Of a stretch of 34,214 bases of DNA, positions 1 through 8,186 are shown in pieces. The position numbers were made by a program, and so were the translations under genes. Numbering within the stretch: the first letter of the stretch is position 1; every line of letters starts with the position of its first letter. The stretch is from an uncultured Hyphomicrobiales bacterium (GTDB lineage Bacteria; Pseudomonadota; Alphaproteobacteria; Rhizobiales; Beijerinckiaceae): contig CAIUWR010000023.1 in the NCBI GenBank assembly GCA_903902915.1, forward strand, positions 1 to 34,214, read 5' to 3'. The notes beneath the pieces were generated by a model. That model had not been told where the DNA came from and made no database searches. It was given only the letters and a program-made list of their open reading frames with translations.

Positions 1-488
1 CCGAAGGTGAAGCCAGCCCACTGCACCATGGCCGATTCGATGGTGATGGTGGTGGCCGAGTTGTCGGACATGCCATAGGCAGCCTTGTCGGTGATCGTCT
101 CGTTGCGGATGCCGCTGGTGTTGGCGCCGCGGATGCGGACGAACGTGCGCGCTACGCCCATCGAGGTAGGGGTGCGGGCGTCGACGTCGATGCGACCGCG
201 CGTCTCGTAGCCCGTGGTGGACTGGACATTCGCGGACTGCGCGAGCGCACCGGCGGTGCTGATGACGTCCTTGCCGGGCACATACTGATACTCAGCGCGG
301 ACGTAGCCGCCGAGCTTCACGCAGGTGTCGGTGCCGGGGATGTAGAAGAAGCCGGCGCCGTAGGCGTCGCAAATCTTCACGTAGGTGGCGGGGGCTGCCT
401 TCTTCGAGGGAAGATCAGCGGCCTGGGCGCCAGCAATGGCGACGATGCCGGCGGCGGAGCCGAGCAGAAGGCTCTTGAAGAGCGTCAT
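1..488 (-). CDS. Porin, Hyphomicrobiales Omp2-like type (C-terminus cut by window edge)
   Basis: Outer-membrane general porin; only the first 162 residues are inside the window. The start [14 protein letters not shown] leads into a Sec signal peptide ending near AQAADLP. The segment [20 protein letters not shown] follows, with the paired cysteines and the G-Y-V-R-AEY strand typical of rhizobial porins (PF02530 type). The later text, [15 protein letters not shown] and FVRIRGANT, reads as alternating beta-strand residues of a barrel. GGAGG lies 6 nt before the ATG. The gene runs off the left edge and has a long upstream leader, as is usual for highly expressed porins. Family assignment is firm; pore specificity is not determinable. 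Confidence 0.93.
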   Translation of the reverse strand, partial: MTLFKSLLLGSAAGIVAIAGAQAADLPSKKAAPATYVKICDAYGAGFFYIPGTDTCVKLGGYVRAEYQYVPGKDVISTAGALAQSANVQSTTGYETRGRIDVDARTPTSMGVARTFVRIRGANTSGIRNETITDKAAYGMSDNSATTITIESAMVQWAGFTF

Positions 489-848
489 GGTTAACCTCCA
501 GATTGAAAGACCTAAAGGATCGGTCTGGCGTTGCGCCGTTCCTCTCCCCCCTGGCGGCCGCTTCCCGGTATACCGAGTGGCGGAAGCCCGAGTGCTTACG
601 GGCGTTTGCCGTTTGCATGGTCAGACATTAGCGAGGCCATTCGGTCATATTGGGCTTGCTCGCCCATATTGGGCGATACGTGCCGTCTTCGGGATTAAGT
701 TGCTTGAAAACCACAATTCGGCCGCTGAAAGGGACTTATTGCCTATTAAATAGGCAAATACGGTGGAAAACATGTCAGACGGCAGGCCGGCGGCGAATGA
801 GATCGCGCGCCAGCGCCTATAAAGCGCCCTCGAAAAGGCTAACGAAGG
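489..848. other. Intergenic region between divergently placed porin promoter side and DUF2336 stop
   Basis: No convincing gene was found. The stretch should hold the porin promoter and 5' leader on the minus strand. Visible structure: a perfect 10-bp palindrome CGGTATACCG at 566-575, two copies of CATATTGGGC at 646-655 and 665-674 (19 bp apart start to start), and the 19-bp inverted repeat at 739-757. Short open frames here lack ribosome sites and recognisable protein sequence. Confidence 0.6.
739..757. promoter_or_regulatory. Perfect inverted repeat, candidate operator
   Basis: TTGCCTATT and AATAGGCAA form perfect 9-bp arms around a single A. The AT-rich symmetric form fits a dimeric regulator site better than a terminator, because the 1-nt centre could not form a hairpin loop. 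It lies about 250 bp upstream of the porin start. The regulator is unknown; the function is inferred from symmetry only. Confidence 0.35.
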
Positions 849-2078
849 TCAGAAGGCCGGGGCGAGCGCCAGACGGGGCGCTTGTTCTTCGTCCTCGCAC
901 GCGGGTGCGGGTGCGGCCAGCAGTGCCGGTTGCGCAGTGGCGATCCGTGCGGTGAGTTCGCGAGCGTCCTGCCGGGCGGCTTCGCTGTCGAATCGGCGCA
1001 GAAGAGTTATGACTTTGGCCAATCCGGCGCCCTCAACGCGGCTGCAATCTTGCAGCACCCGCCCGATCAGGCGGCGTGAGAGCCGCGGCTCCGCCGCAGG
1101 CCATGTCTCGCCCGCTTCATCCTGGGCGGCGAGCGCCGCCTTGAAAACGGTCCTGAGTTCGGTCGGCATTTTCGCGCGGTCATAAAGCGCCGCGAAGCCT
1201 CCGCCCTGATGGAAACGCACGAATCCCGCAGCCCGCGCCAAGGGCAGGCCGGACAATTCAGCCAGCGCCGCCTCGAAGAGGGAACGGTCGCCGCTCAGCA
1301 GCGCGCGCAGCAGGAGGGCTGGCGTCAGCCGCCCGTTGGCGCGCAGATGACGCACCATGTCCATCTGGCTGTCCATGGGCTCGTCCTGCGCTGCCGCGAG
1401 GGTGATGCCGATCGTCGCCCGCTCGCAGGCCTCGCGTGAGATGGTCTGCGCGCGCTCATCCGCCAGCCATCCGCGCGCGGCCACCAGAGCGGTCAGGGCG
1501 CTGGCTGTCGCCTGCACGAGGTCAGACCTCACGCAGGCAGGCAAGCCGGGACGGGACAGCATCGCCTCGCGCAGGGCGCCGTCTGTTCCAAATCGCTCGA
1601 GCATGCGATGCAGGCTGAATTCCGGGACGTCCGCGCCGGTATTTTCCGCCAGGACGATCAGCGCTTCCATCGCGGCGCTCTCCGCCAGCGCCGCGCTGAC
1701 GGCGGCCGAAAGCGCCGGGCGCCGTGCGATGGCGCACTGCGTGGCGATGTCCGCGCGGCCCGCGCAATCAATGAGGTCTTCGTCTTTGAGGAGGGGCGAA
1801 CGCCCCAGTATCAGGGCGGCGATCTCGGGTTGATCATGCGCCAAGGCGATCACGCAATGATGGGGCGCCTCGATAGCGCTCGCGAAAGCCTCCGCCAGCG
1901 CCTGGCGAACTAGTGGGGACGAATCTTCCAGCACGGCGGTCAGCGCCGCCTCCGCTTCGCGCCTGACATCTTCCGGCATCGGGGAATAAAGATAGCCGAG
2001 GGCGAGCGCGCGCACCCCTTCGGCCCTCTGGCTTGGGGGAACCATACGAGACCATTCGAGAAATCTACGCACGATCAT
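849..2078 (-). CDS. DUF2336 domain-containing protein
   Basis: A protein of about 409 residues from the chosen ATG (MIVRRFLEWSR). It is rich in Ala/Leu helical repeats and resembles the alphaproteobacterial DUF2336 family (PF10098). Members are helical, HEAT-like proteins of unknown function, some linked to regulation. The run VRREAEAALTAVLEDSSPLV near residues 40-60, followed by ALAEAFASAIEAPHHCVIALA, is the typical repeat-like opening. The frame stays open upstream to 2282, but the extra residues are low-complexity Ser/Pro/Arg sequence and GGGG precedes the ATG at 2078, so the shorter start is preferred. The C-terminus is Ala/Pro-rich and acidic. It stands alone, with no obvious operon partner. 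Function unknown. Confidence 0.8.
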   Translation of the reverse strand: MIVRRFLEWSRMVPPSQRAEGVRALALGYLYSPMPEDVRREAEAALTAVLEDSSPLVRQALAEAFASAIEAPHHCVIALAHDQPEIAALILGRSPLLKDEDLIDCAGRADIATQCAIARRPALSAAVSAALAESAAMEALIVLAENTGADVPEFSLHRMLERFGTDGALREAMLSRPGLPACVRSDLVQATASALTALVAARGWLADERAQTISREACERATIGITLAAAQDEPMDSQMDMVRHLRANGRLTPALLLRALLSGDRSLFEAALAELSGLPLARAAGFVRFHQGGGFAALYDRAKMPTELRTVFKAALAAQDEAGETWPAAEPRLSRRLIGRVLQDCSRVEGAGLAKVITLLRRFDSEAARQDARELTARIATAQPALLAAPAPACEDEEQAPRLALAPAF

Positions 2079-2447
2079 CACATCAACCCCAAATGACGCC
2101 TCTCCAGCGTTGGAGGCCGCGCGACCATCATCGGATTTTATGGTAAATGTTGAATTAACCAGTCTGGCCGCAGGGACGGACGACGCTTCGCCGCTGCGTC
2201 CGCTGGGCGATGTGGGGGCGGTCGGATTGCTTGCGGACGGGTTGTTTCTCGTTCTCAAACATGACCTTGAGCCTGCGGCCACCGGGCTGGGAAACGCGTT
2301 TCCCTGGAATGGGTATCAAATCGTAGCATCGACCGATCTGATGCGCCGCCGCCGCGACCATCGCAAAACCGGGCTTTGCCGCTTGCGGCGGATGATTCGA
2401 TTTGCCGACAGGCATTCCTGAAGCGCCGCTCACTGGAGGAATGAACC
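2079..2447. other. Intergenic region between divergent DUF2336 and lyase genes
   Basis: This stretch should carry two divergent promoters. I see no clear -35/-10 pair, RNA gene or repeat. Open frames on both strands here give low-complexity or unfamiliar sequence and overlap each other, so none is called. Confidence 0.5.
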
Positions 2448-3194
2448 ATGCGGTCCCTGCTTTTCGTTCCCGGCGACGACGCCCGCAAACTTGCCCGGTC
2501 TCTGGTCAGCGGGGCCGATGCGCTGATTCTGGATCTTGAAAATTCCGTCGCCGCCGACAAGAAGGACAGCGGTCGTCAGCGCCTGCGCGACTTCATCTTC
2601 AGCGCCCGTCAACGCGAGGAGCGCCCGCTTCTTTACGTGCGCGTCAACGGCCTCGAAACCGGTCTTTCCGGCCCGGATCTCGACGCGGTCCTGCCCGCAG
2701 GTCCGGATGGGATCGTGTTGCCGAAATCTCGCAGTGGCGCCGATATTCAGCACCTGGGAGCCATGCTCGCCGTGCGGGAGGCGCAGAGCGGCCTACCCGA
2801 CGGGGCCACTGCGATTCTCCCCATCGTGACGCAGACGGCGGCCTCCCTGTTCGGGCTGGCGTCCTATGCGGGCGCCAGCCGACGCCTTACGGGCCTTGCC
2901 TGGAGCGCGCAGGAGCTGTCAGTGGCGCTGGGCGCGCTGACGAGCCGCCTGCCGGATGGCGCATACGCCGCGCCTTATCAACTCGCCCGCGCCCTGACGC
3001 TGATCGGCGCGCGGGCTGCGGGCGTTGAGCCCATTGATGCGGTCTTCGCCGACTTCCGCGACGAGGGGGGGCTGCGGGCGGAATGCGAAGCCGCGCGGCG
3101 CGACGGCTTCTCCGCCAAGCTGGCGATTCACCCCGCGCAGATCCCCATCATCAACGAAGTCTTCGACCGTCGGGCTCATCCGCACGCGGAGTGA
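2448..3194 (+). CDS. HpcH/HpaI aldolase / CitE-like CoA-ester lyase family protein
   Basis: A 248-residue TIM-barrel protein of the CitE/malyl-CoA lyase-like branch. The family cleaves or forms C-C bonds in CoA thioesters such as citramalyl-CoA or malyl-CoA. The start RSLLFVPGDD, ALILDLENSVA (residues 25-35), LYVRVNG (62-68), GIVLPKS (88-94) and AKLAIHPAQI (223-232) are the family signposts in order. GGAGG lies 8 nt before the ATG. Two positions normally acidic for Mg2+ binding look changed: the usual T-E-T reads TQT (Gln129) and the usual A-E-D-L reads AQEL (Glu156); the LED motif reads LEN. It may therefore have altered chemistry or be non-catalytic. It converges on the flavin reductase gene with a 17-bp gap. 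Confidence 0.85.
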   Translation: MRSLLFVPGDDARKLARSLVSGADALILDLENSVAADKKDSGRQRLRDFIFSARQREERPLLYVRVNGLETGLSGPDLDAVLPAGPDGIVLPKSRSGADIQHLGAMLAVREAQSGLPDGATAILPIVTQTAASLFGLASYAGASRRLTGLAWSAQELSVALGALTSRLPDGAYAAPYQLARALTLIGARAAGVEPIDAVFADFRDEGGLRAECEAARRDGFSAKLAIHPAQIPIINEVFDRRAHPHAE

Positions 3195-3211
3195 TCGCGC
3201 GGGTCGCCGCG

Positions 3212-3841
3212 TCAGCCGCCAGCCTCGTTATTGCCCGCGCCTGCGGGGCGCTTGATCGAGAAGACCTGATCGAGCACCGAATAGTCCTGATAGCCGCAGC
3301 GGGCGATGGGCTTCATGCGGGTGATCTGGACGATGCCGTCCTCGATGCAGTCGTCGTCGATATGGATGCCGATGACCTGCCCCATGACGAGGAAGCGCGG
3401 CGTCTGATTTCCGTCCATGTCGCGCAGCTGGAAAATTTCCGTCACCTTGCATTCAAGCTGGGCGGGGCTCTCCTTCACGCGCGGCGCGCGCACCAGTTGC
3501 GAGGGCGCCATGGTGAGGCCCGTATGGGCGAATTCGCTCCGCCCGCGCTCAAGTGGCGCCGAGCTTTCGCTCATCTGCCAGCGTAGGTCGAAGGTCGCCA
3601 TGTTCCAGACGAATTCACCGCTGTCGCGGGCGAATGTCATGGAATCCTTTTCGCCTTCGCTGCAAAAGCCCACCAGAGGCGGGGCGCCGGAAAAGGCGTT
3701 GAAGAAGCTGTACGGCGCCAGATTGATGCGGCCCTCGCTGTCCATGCTGGAAATCCAGCCCACAGGACGGGGCGCGATGAGCGCCTTGAACGGATCATGC
3801 GGCAACAGGGATTTATCCCGATTTTTAGGCTCGAAAAACAT
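3212..3841 (-). CDS. Flavin reductase family protein (DIM6/NTAB, FMN-binding)
   Basis: A 209-residue split-barrel flavin-binding protein. The N-terminal run LIAPRPVGWISSMDSEGRIN with NLAPYSFFNAFSGAPP (about residues 20-56) is the hallmark of the family, which binds FMN and typically reduces it with NAD(P)H or is a flavoprotein of related fold. A C-terminal RCGYQDYSVLD segment is common in the proteobacterial subgroup. It is followed by the nitroreductase on the same strand, 19 bp upstream in coordinate order, so the two could be co-transcribed (nitroreductase first). It might supply reduced flavin to a monooxygenase such as the LLM enzyme further right, but that is speculation. Substrate unknown. 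Confidence 0.88.
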   Translation of the reverse strand: MFFEPKNRDKSLLPHDPFKALIAPRPVGWISSMDSEGRINLAPYSFFNAFSGAPPLVGFCSEGEKDSMTFARDSGEFVWNMATFDLRWQMSESSAPLERGRSEFAHTGLTMAPSQLVRAPRVKESPAQLECKVTEIFQLRDMDGNQTPRFLVMGQVIGIHIDDDCIEDGIVQITRMKPIARCGYQDYSVLDQVFSIKRPAGAGNNEAGG

Positions 3842-3860
3842 ATGTCTCCCCCTCCCTGGA

Positions 3861-4436
3861 TCAGCCCTGATAACGGCTTGTGATGGACGTCAGAACCGGC
3901 CGCGCCCGGTCCTCCGGGACGTTGGCGCTGCGGCCAATATGCACGAATCCCGCGATGTTTTCGTGGGAGGCGAGGCCGAGCCCCTCCAGCACCCGGCGGT
4001 CATAGGCGTACCATTGGGTGAGCCAGGAGGCCGCATAGCCCATGGCGTGGGCCGCAGTGACGAGATTCATGCAAACGGCGCCTGCCGACAGGACTTGTTC
4101 CCATTCGGGAATTTTGACATGCGGCGCAGCGCGCGACACGACGGCGATCACGAGGGGGGCGTGCATCAGGCGCCTGCGCTCAAGCTCCACCCGCTCGGCG
4201 TCAGCGTCCGGATCGTCCGCCTGGAAAGCCTGCGCGATCAGGCGACCTGCGGCGGCGCGTCCTTCGCCCTCGAATACTATGAAGCGCCAGGGCGCCAACT
4301 TGCCGTGATCGGGCACGCGCGCGGCGATGGTCAAAAGTAGCTCCAGCTCCTCAGCCGTTGGGCCGGGCCCCGACAATGCGAGCGGGGCGACCGAACGGCG
4401 GGTGCGCAGGAGGTCAAGCGTGTCGTTGAGGCGCAA
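3861..4436 (-). CDS. Nitroreductase family protein (YdjA-like)
   Basis: A 191-residue FMN-dependent oxidoreductase. The N-terminal LLRTRRSVAPL carries the Arg pair that contacts the FMN phosphate, and RVPDHGKLAPWRFIVFEGEGR (about residues 40-60) is characteristic of the short YdjA-type nitroreductases. A later AVCMNLVTAAHAMGYAASWL segment forms the dimer core. Such proteins reduce nitro, quinone or other electron-poor substrates using NAD(P)H. The gene precedes the flavin reductase on the minus strand and is divergent from the exported repeat protein. The physiological substrate cannot be inferred. Confidence 0.9.
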   Translation of the reverse strand: MRLNDTLDLLRTRRSVAPLALSGPGPTAEELELLLTIAARVPDHGKLAPWRFIVFEGEGRAAAGRLIAQAFQADDPDADAERVELERRRLMHAPLVIAVVSRAAPHVKIPEWEQVLSAGAVCMNLVTAAHAMGYAASWLTQWYAYDRRVLEGLGLASHENIAGFVHIGRSANVPEDRARPVLTSITSRYQG

Positions 4437-4614
4437 TGGGGATCACCTTCAAGCCAAAGGTCCAAGGATAGCCTGATTTCTTTACACCAAATTTCGGGGA
4501 AAATGGCTGGGCGGCCTTAAAAGGAACCTCTGGCGCGGACATGAAAGGCGTCTCGCTTCGCCATTGCGCGCGCGCCGGGGCGGCTGTACAGCCTCAGATA
4601 TGCCGGGGATCCGC

Positions 4615-5565
4615 ATGATACGACACCGTAGACCACGCATCGAAGGGGCGCCGCTCTCCGCGGCCCTTGCGTTGCTGTGCCTGTTGCTGGGCGCTTTCGC
4701 GGGACCGCTGGCCGCGCAGACCTCTGGAGCGGGGCAAGGGTCGGCGCCCGCCCTTGAGGTCGGGCAGAGCCTGCTCACCCTCACTGCGGCCTTGGGTTCG
4801 GCCCGCGAGCCGATCCGCGCGGGGCTGCAATGGCGCATCTATCAGGAACGCGCGCAACCGGACGGAACCTATCCTCTCGTCGCCGAATCGGGCGACGCGC
4901 TTCCCGCTTTTGCGATGCCGGACGGCGCCTATGTGGTTCATGTGTCCTATGGTCTGGCCAGCGCCATCAAGCGCGTGACGATCGAAGGCAAGCCCCGAGC
5001 CGAGCGGTTGGAGCTGAATGCGGGCGTGCTGCGTGTGAAAAGTCTTCTGGGGGACAACGCGCTGGCGCCCAATCGCGTCTCGCTGGCGGTCTATGTGCCG
5101 GACCGCAGCGGCTCTGAGGCGAGGCTGATCGTGTCCAACGCCCATCCGGGCGATATTCTACAGTTGCCAGAAGGCAACTACCGCGTGGTGTCGACCTATC
5201 TCGACAAGGAAAGCGCGGGCTCGACCGGCGCCCCGGGCGCCGCGCCCAACGCGACCAACTCGGTTGTGAGCGCAGAGCTCCGGGTGGATACGGGACGTTT
5301 GACGGAGGCCAATTTGCGTCACCATGCGGCCACGCTCACCCTGAAACTCGTGAATGCGCCCGGCAGCGAGGCGCTGGCCAATACGAGCTTCTCGGTGCTG
5401 ACGCCCGGCGGCGACGTGATTCGCGAACTGATCGGCGCCTTTCCCTCCCTCATCCTGGCGGAAGGCGAATATGTCGTGATCGCCCGCCGTGATGGAAAAA
5501 CCTTTCAGAAGACCTTCACCGTCCAGTCCGCCCTCGATCAGGATGTGGAAGTCATCGCACAATAA
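4615..5565 (+). CDS. Exported protein of unknown function with internal beta-type repeats
   Basis: I do not recognise a named family. From the ATG at 4615 the protein has 316 residues with a signal peptide: basic MIRHRRPR, a hydrophobic LALLCLLLGAFAG core and a likely cut after LAAQ. GGGGAT precedes this ATG; two in-frame ATGs further upstream are less well placed. The mature part contains three loosely repeated units, each with a G-x-Y-x-V strand (GAYVVHVSYG, GNYRVVSTYL, GEYVVIARRD) followed by a strand ending in a short V-rich segment, suggesting tandem beta-sandwich domains in the periplasm. It is 25 bp upstream of the AsnC-domain gene and probably in the same transcript. Confidence 0.75.
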   Translation: MIRHRRPRIEGAPLSAALALLCLLLGAFAGPLAAQTSGAGQGSAPALEVGQSLLTLTAALGSAREPIRAGLQWRIYQERAQPDGTYPLVAESGDALPAFAMPDGAYVVHVSYGLASAIKRVTIEGKPRAERLELNAGVLRVKSLLGDNALAPNRVSLAVYVPDRSGSEARLIVSNAHPGDILQLPEGNYRVVSTYLDKESAGSTGAPGAAPNATNSVVSAELRVDTGRLTEANLRHHAATLTLKLVNAPGSEALANTSFSVLTPGGDVIRELIGAFPSLILAEGEYVVIARRDGKTFQKTFTVQSALDQDVEVIAQ

Positions 5566-5590
5566 CGCGAGCCAAACAGGGGACGCCGGA

Positions 5591-5827
5591 ATGCAGACCT
5601 TCTTCGTCGAGATCAAATGCGCGCTTGGCCGCACCTATGAGGTGGCGAGCGCGCTGGCCGAGGCCGAGATCGCCTCGGAAATTTACTCCATCGCAGGCGA
5701 CTACGATATTCTGGCCAAGTTCTATGTGGCGAAAGACGCCGACATCGGCCATTTCGTTGGCGAGAAGGTGCAGCCGATCCCCGGCATCGTGGACACGCGC
5801 ACCATCATCACGTTCAAAGCGTTCTGA
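5591..5827 (+). CDS. Stand-alone Lrp/AsnC ligand-binding (RAM) domain protein
   Basis: A 78-residue protein equal to the effector-binding domain of Lrp/AsnC regulators without the helix-turn-helix. MQTFFVEIKC is the first strand, the helix YEVASALAEAEIASE follows, then the characteristic SIAGDYDILAKFYV and a final IPGIVDTRTIITFKAF. Such domains assemble into rings and bind amino acids or similar small molecules; free-standing versions may act as sensors or modulate partner Lrp proteins. The ATG at 5591 is chosen because GGGGACGCCGGA precedes it and upstream in-frame sequence is out of character (it overlaps the end of the previous gene). It lies 25 bp behind the exported repeat protein. Confidence 0.85.
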   Translation: MQTFFVEIKCALGRTYEVASALAEAEIASEIYSIAGDYDILAKFYVAKDADIGHFVGEKVQPIPGIVDTRTIITFKAF

Positions 5828-5900
5828 TCCGGTTTGATCGAGCGCAAGGCGGGGCGCGGCGCGGCGTCCATGATGGCTGAACATCAAGGATGTCAGCCCC

Positions 5901-6269
5901 ATGGCGACAAGTCGCAACGCGCTCGCTCTCCCGCTTTTCATTTGTCTGGCCACAGCGCCTGCGCTCGCCGCCGATATCGAAGCGGGGCGCCGCATCGCCG
6001 CGCGCTGGTGCGCCGCCTGTCACATGATCGCCCCGGATCAGCGGCCCGGCAGTCCCGATGCGCCAAGCTTTGCGGCGGTGGCGCAGCGTTATGACTCGAA
6101 AGAACTGAGCCTGATCCTGACGGCGCCTTATCCGCGCATGCCGAATATGCCGCTCTCCCAACCCGAAATCGCGGACCTTGTGGCTTATATCCGCACCCTT
6201 GGTCCCGCGCGCGACGAACCGGAGCCAGCGCAGAAGGACGAGAAGCGTCCCGAGGCGCGGCGAGGGTGA
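5901..6269 (+). CDS. Small c-type cytochrome
   Basis: A 122-residue periplasmic class I cytochrome c. A signal peptide (LALPLFICLATAPALA) is followed by AGRRIAARWCAACHMI with the CxxCH haem-attachment motif at about residues 37-41, and by PNMPLSQPEIADLVAYIRTL, in which the Met is the likely axial ligand and the rest is the conserved C-terminal helix. The tail after that helix is charged and low in complexity (EPEPAQKDEKRPEARR). AAGGA is upstream of the ATG. It probably shuttles electrons to or from a membrane or periplasmic redox enzyme; no dedicated partner is adjacent. It converges on the ThDP enzyme gene. Confidence 0.9.
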   Translation: MATSRNALALPLFICLATAPALAADIEAGRRIAARWCAACHMIAPDQRPGSPDAPSFAAVAQRYDSKELSLILTAPYPRMPNMPLSQPEIADLVAYIRTLGPARDEPEPAQKDEKRPEARRG

Positions 6270-6278
6270 CCCCCGGCC

Positions 6279-6315
6279 TGTCGCGCCACGACGGAACTTC
6301 CATCGTGACGCGACA
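6279..6315. terminator. Hairpin between convergent genes
   Basis: TGTCGCG-C-CACGA pairs with TCGTG-A-CGCGACA around an 11-nt centre: 12 pairs with one C/A mismatch. It sits between the 3' ends of the cytochrome c and ThDP enzyme genes. No U-run follows on either strand, so it may be an RNA 3'-end stabiliser or an imperfect bidirectional terminator. Confidence 0.4.
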
Positions 6316-6341
6316 TGGCTGGGTCTCGTTTCAGCCCGTCA

Positions 6342-8099
6342 TCACCGGTGGCGCGTCACAGTGTCGATGAGCGCGGGCTTGCCGGATTTCACGACCTCGA
6401 TGGCGCGCAGCAGGGCGGCGCGCACATCCTTCGGATCCTCGAACGGGCCTTCGCCATAGACGCCCATGGAGCGGGCGAGGGCGCCGAAATCGGGCTCGGG
6501 CCCAAAGAGATCCATGCCGATATGGGCCTTGTTGACATCCGTGCCGCGTTGCCGCGCCATGCGGATCTGGTGTTCCCAGTCATTGTAATAGGCGCGGTTG
6601 TTGTACATGACGATGAGCATGGGGATCTCGTATTTCGCCGCGATCCACAAAGCGCCCGCGTCGAACATCAGGTCGCCATCGGGTTGCAGATCCACCACGA
6701 GGCGCCCGGCTTTCTTGTGCGCCAGCGCGACGCCCAAGGACATGCCGATCTGCGTTGACGTGCCAAGCTCCATGCCGGGGTGGCGATATGGCTTGTCGAA
6801 GTCCCAGAGCTTGCGCACGCCATGCTTCAGCGTGTTGGCGGTGAGCACCCAATCCTCGTCCTTGATCACGTCCCACACTTCCAGCGCCAGGCGCCCCGTG
6901 GTCATGGGGGCGGCGTCCCAATCCTTGCGGGCGTTCTCCTGCCACTTGGCCCAGGTCTCGTCATGGCGCTGGCCGATGCGCGCCTTGCGTTCCGCGATCT
7001 TGGCCTGCAAGGCCGGATCGGCGGCGATGCGCTCCTCCAGCATTTCGATCAGCACCGGCACGCCCAGCGACGTGTCGCCCAGCGCGCGCACCGAGCAGGG
7101 CTGCATGCGGCAATAATCCATCGCCCATTTGCTGATGTTGACTTCGGCGAAGCCCATTTCCAGCCAGTCGGCGTTCTCGTTGACGATGGGCGTGATCTCG
7201 CGCTTGGTGCTGTCCAGTTCGTAGGTCGCCTTCTCGAAATCCTTGATGTCGAGACCCAGCACGCAATCGACATTGCGCAGCGCCTCCTTGTCGAGGCTGA
7301 CGCAGAGCGGATGCTTGTTGGGAAAATTGAGCGCGTTGTTGATGTCCCACACGCCAGCGCCGATGGTCTCGGCCAGCTTCACCAGATTTTCGAAGCCCCC
7401 CTCGCGGCGGCCCATATATTCGGGCAGCAGCAGCGGATAATCCGCCGCGATCAAGCGCTCGGCGATCTGCGTGATCGCGCGCGGGTCCGGCATCATGGGG
7501 GCGGGGGTGGCCACCGCATTGGCGGGCGGCAGCTTGATCTCTCTGGTGATCGGCGCCTCCTGCAAGGCGGCGTCGTAGCACATGTAGATCGGGCCTTGCG
7601 GCTGGGTCGTCATGATCGAATAGGCGCGGGCGAAGGATTCCGGCACTCCGTCGATGGAGGTGGGCTGGTAGTCCCATTTCACATAATCGCGGATGGCGTT
7701 GCCCTGCACGAGCGCCGTATGGGTCCAGTCGATATGCGGGCGGCGTTTGCCCTCGTCCATGGGGCCGGTGGCGCCCATGATGAAGATCGGCACGCGGTCG
7801 ATATAGGCGTAATAGATCGCCATGGTGGCGTGCAGCATGCCCACGAGATTGTGCAGGATCACCGCCATGGGCTTGCCGGAAGCTTTCGCATAGCCGTGGG
7901 CGATCTGCACTGCGATCTCTTCGTGGTTGCACAGCATCATCGGCGGATCATTCTTGCCGTAATTGATGATGGAATCGTGCAGCCCGCGAAAACTCGCGCC
8001 CGGATTCAAGGTGATGTATTCGAAATCATAGCGCTGGATCAGATCGACGATGATGTCGGATTGCCAGCCACGATATTGATCCTCGGTGCGCTTGGTCAT
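6342..8099 (-). CDS. Thiamine diphosphate-dependent enzyme (acetolactate synthase / benzoylformate decarboxylase superfamily)
   Basis: A protein of about 585 residues with the three-domain ThDP architecture. Near residue 60, NHEEIAVQIAHGYAKASGKP contains the Glu that activates the cofactor. The middle domain spans roughly 190-340. In the C-terminal domain PDGDLMFDAGALW followed by VMYNNRAYY (about 474-501) is the DG(D)-x(24-25)-NN cofactor site. Family members act on 2-keto acids by decarboxylation or carboligation. The reaction here is uncertain; the sequence is not a standard IlvB. Two ATGs are in tandem; GGAGG is 5 nt before the second (8099) and only 2 nt before the first (8102), so I prefer 8099. 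It lies downstream of the copper chaperone with a hairpin between. Confidence 0.88.
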   Translation of the reverse strand: MTKRTEDQYRGWQSDIIVDLIQRYDFEYITLNPGASFRGLHDSIINYGKNDPPMMLCNHEEIAVQIAHGYAKASGKPMAVILHNLVGMLHATMAIYYAYIDRVPIFIMGATGPMDEGKRRPHIDWTHTALVQGNAIRDYVKWDYQPTSIDGVPESFARAYSIMTTQPQGPIYMCYDAALQEAPITREIKLPPANAVATPAPMMPDPRAITQIAERLIAADYPLLLPEYMGRREGGFENLVKLAETIGAGVWDINNALNFPNKHPLCVSLDKEALRNVDCVLGLDIKDFEKATYELDSTKREITPIVNENADWLEMGFAEVNISKWAMDYCRMQPCSVRALGDTSLGVPVLIEMLEERIAADPALQAKIAERKARIGQRHDETWAKWQENARKDWDAAPMTTGRLALEVWDVIKDEDWVLTANTLKHGVRKLWDFDKPYRHPGMELGTSTQIGMSLGVALAHKKAGRLVVDLQPDGDLMFDAGALWIAAKYEIPMLIVMYNNRAYYNDWEHQIRMARQRGTDVNKAHIGMDLFGPEPDFGALARSMGVYGEGPFEDPKDVRAALLRAIEVVKSGKPALIDTVTRHR

Positions 8100-8118
8100 C
8101 ATTTCCTCCGGGCGACCT

Positions 8119-8139
8119 GGAGGCGTCGAATGCGCCTCC
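8119..8139 (-). terminator. Intercistronic hairpin upstream of ThDP enzyme gene
   Basis: GGAGGCG and CGCCTCC form 7-bp perfect arms around a 7-nt loop, 20 nt before the ThDP gene start. On the minus strand there is no U-run after it. It could attenuate read-through from the copper chaperone gene or shape the 5' leader; its stem contains a second GGAGG-like sequence. Confidence 0.3.
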
Positions 8140-8186
8140 TTTGGTCCAGCCCCATGATAACTGGCGCCCGCCGTAGTCTCAACCGT

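Noticed and set aside
2079-2282. N-terminal extension of the DUF2336 frame
   Set aside because: Low-complexity Ser/Pro/Arg sequence without family likeness; a better ATG with a ribosome-like site is at 2078.
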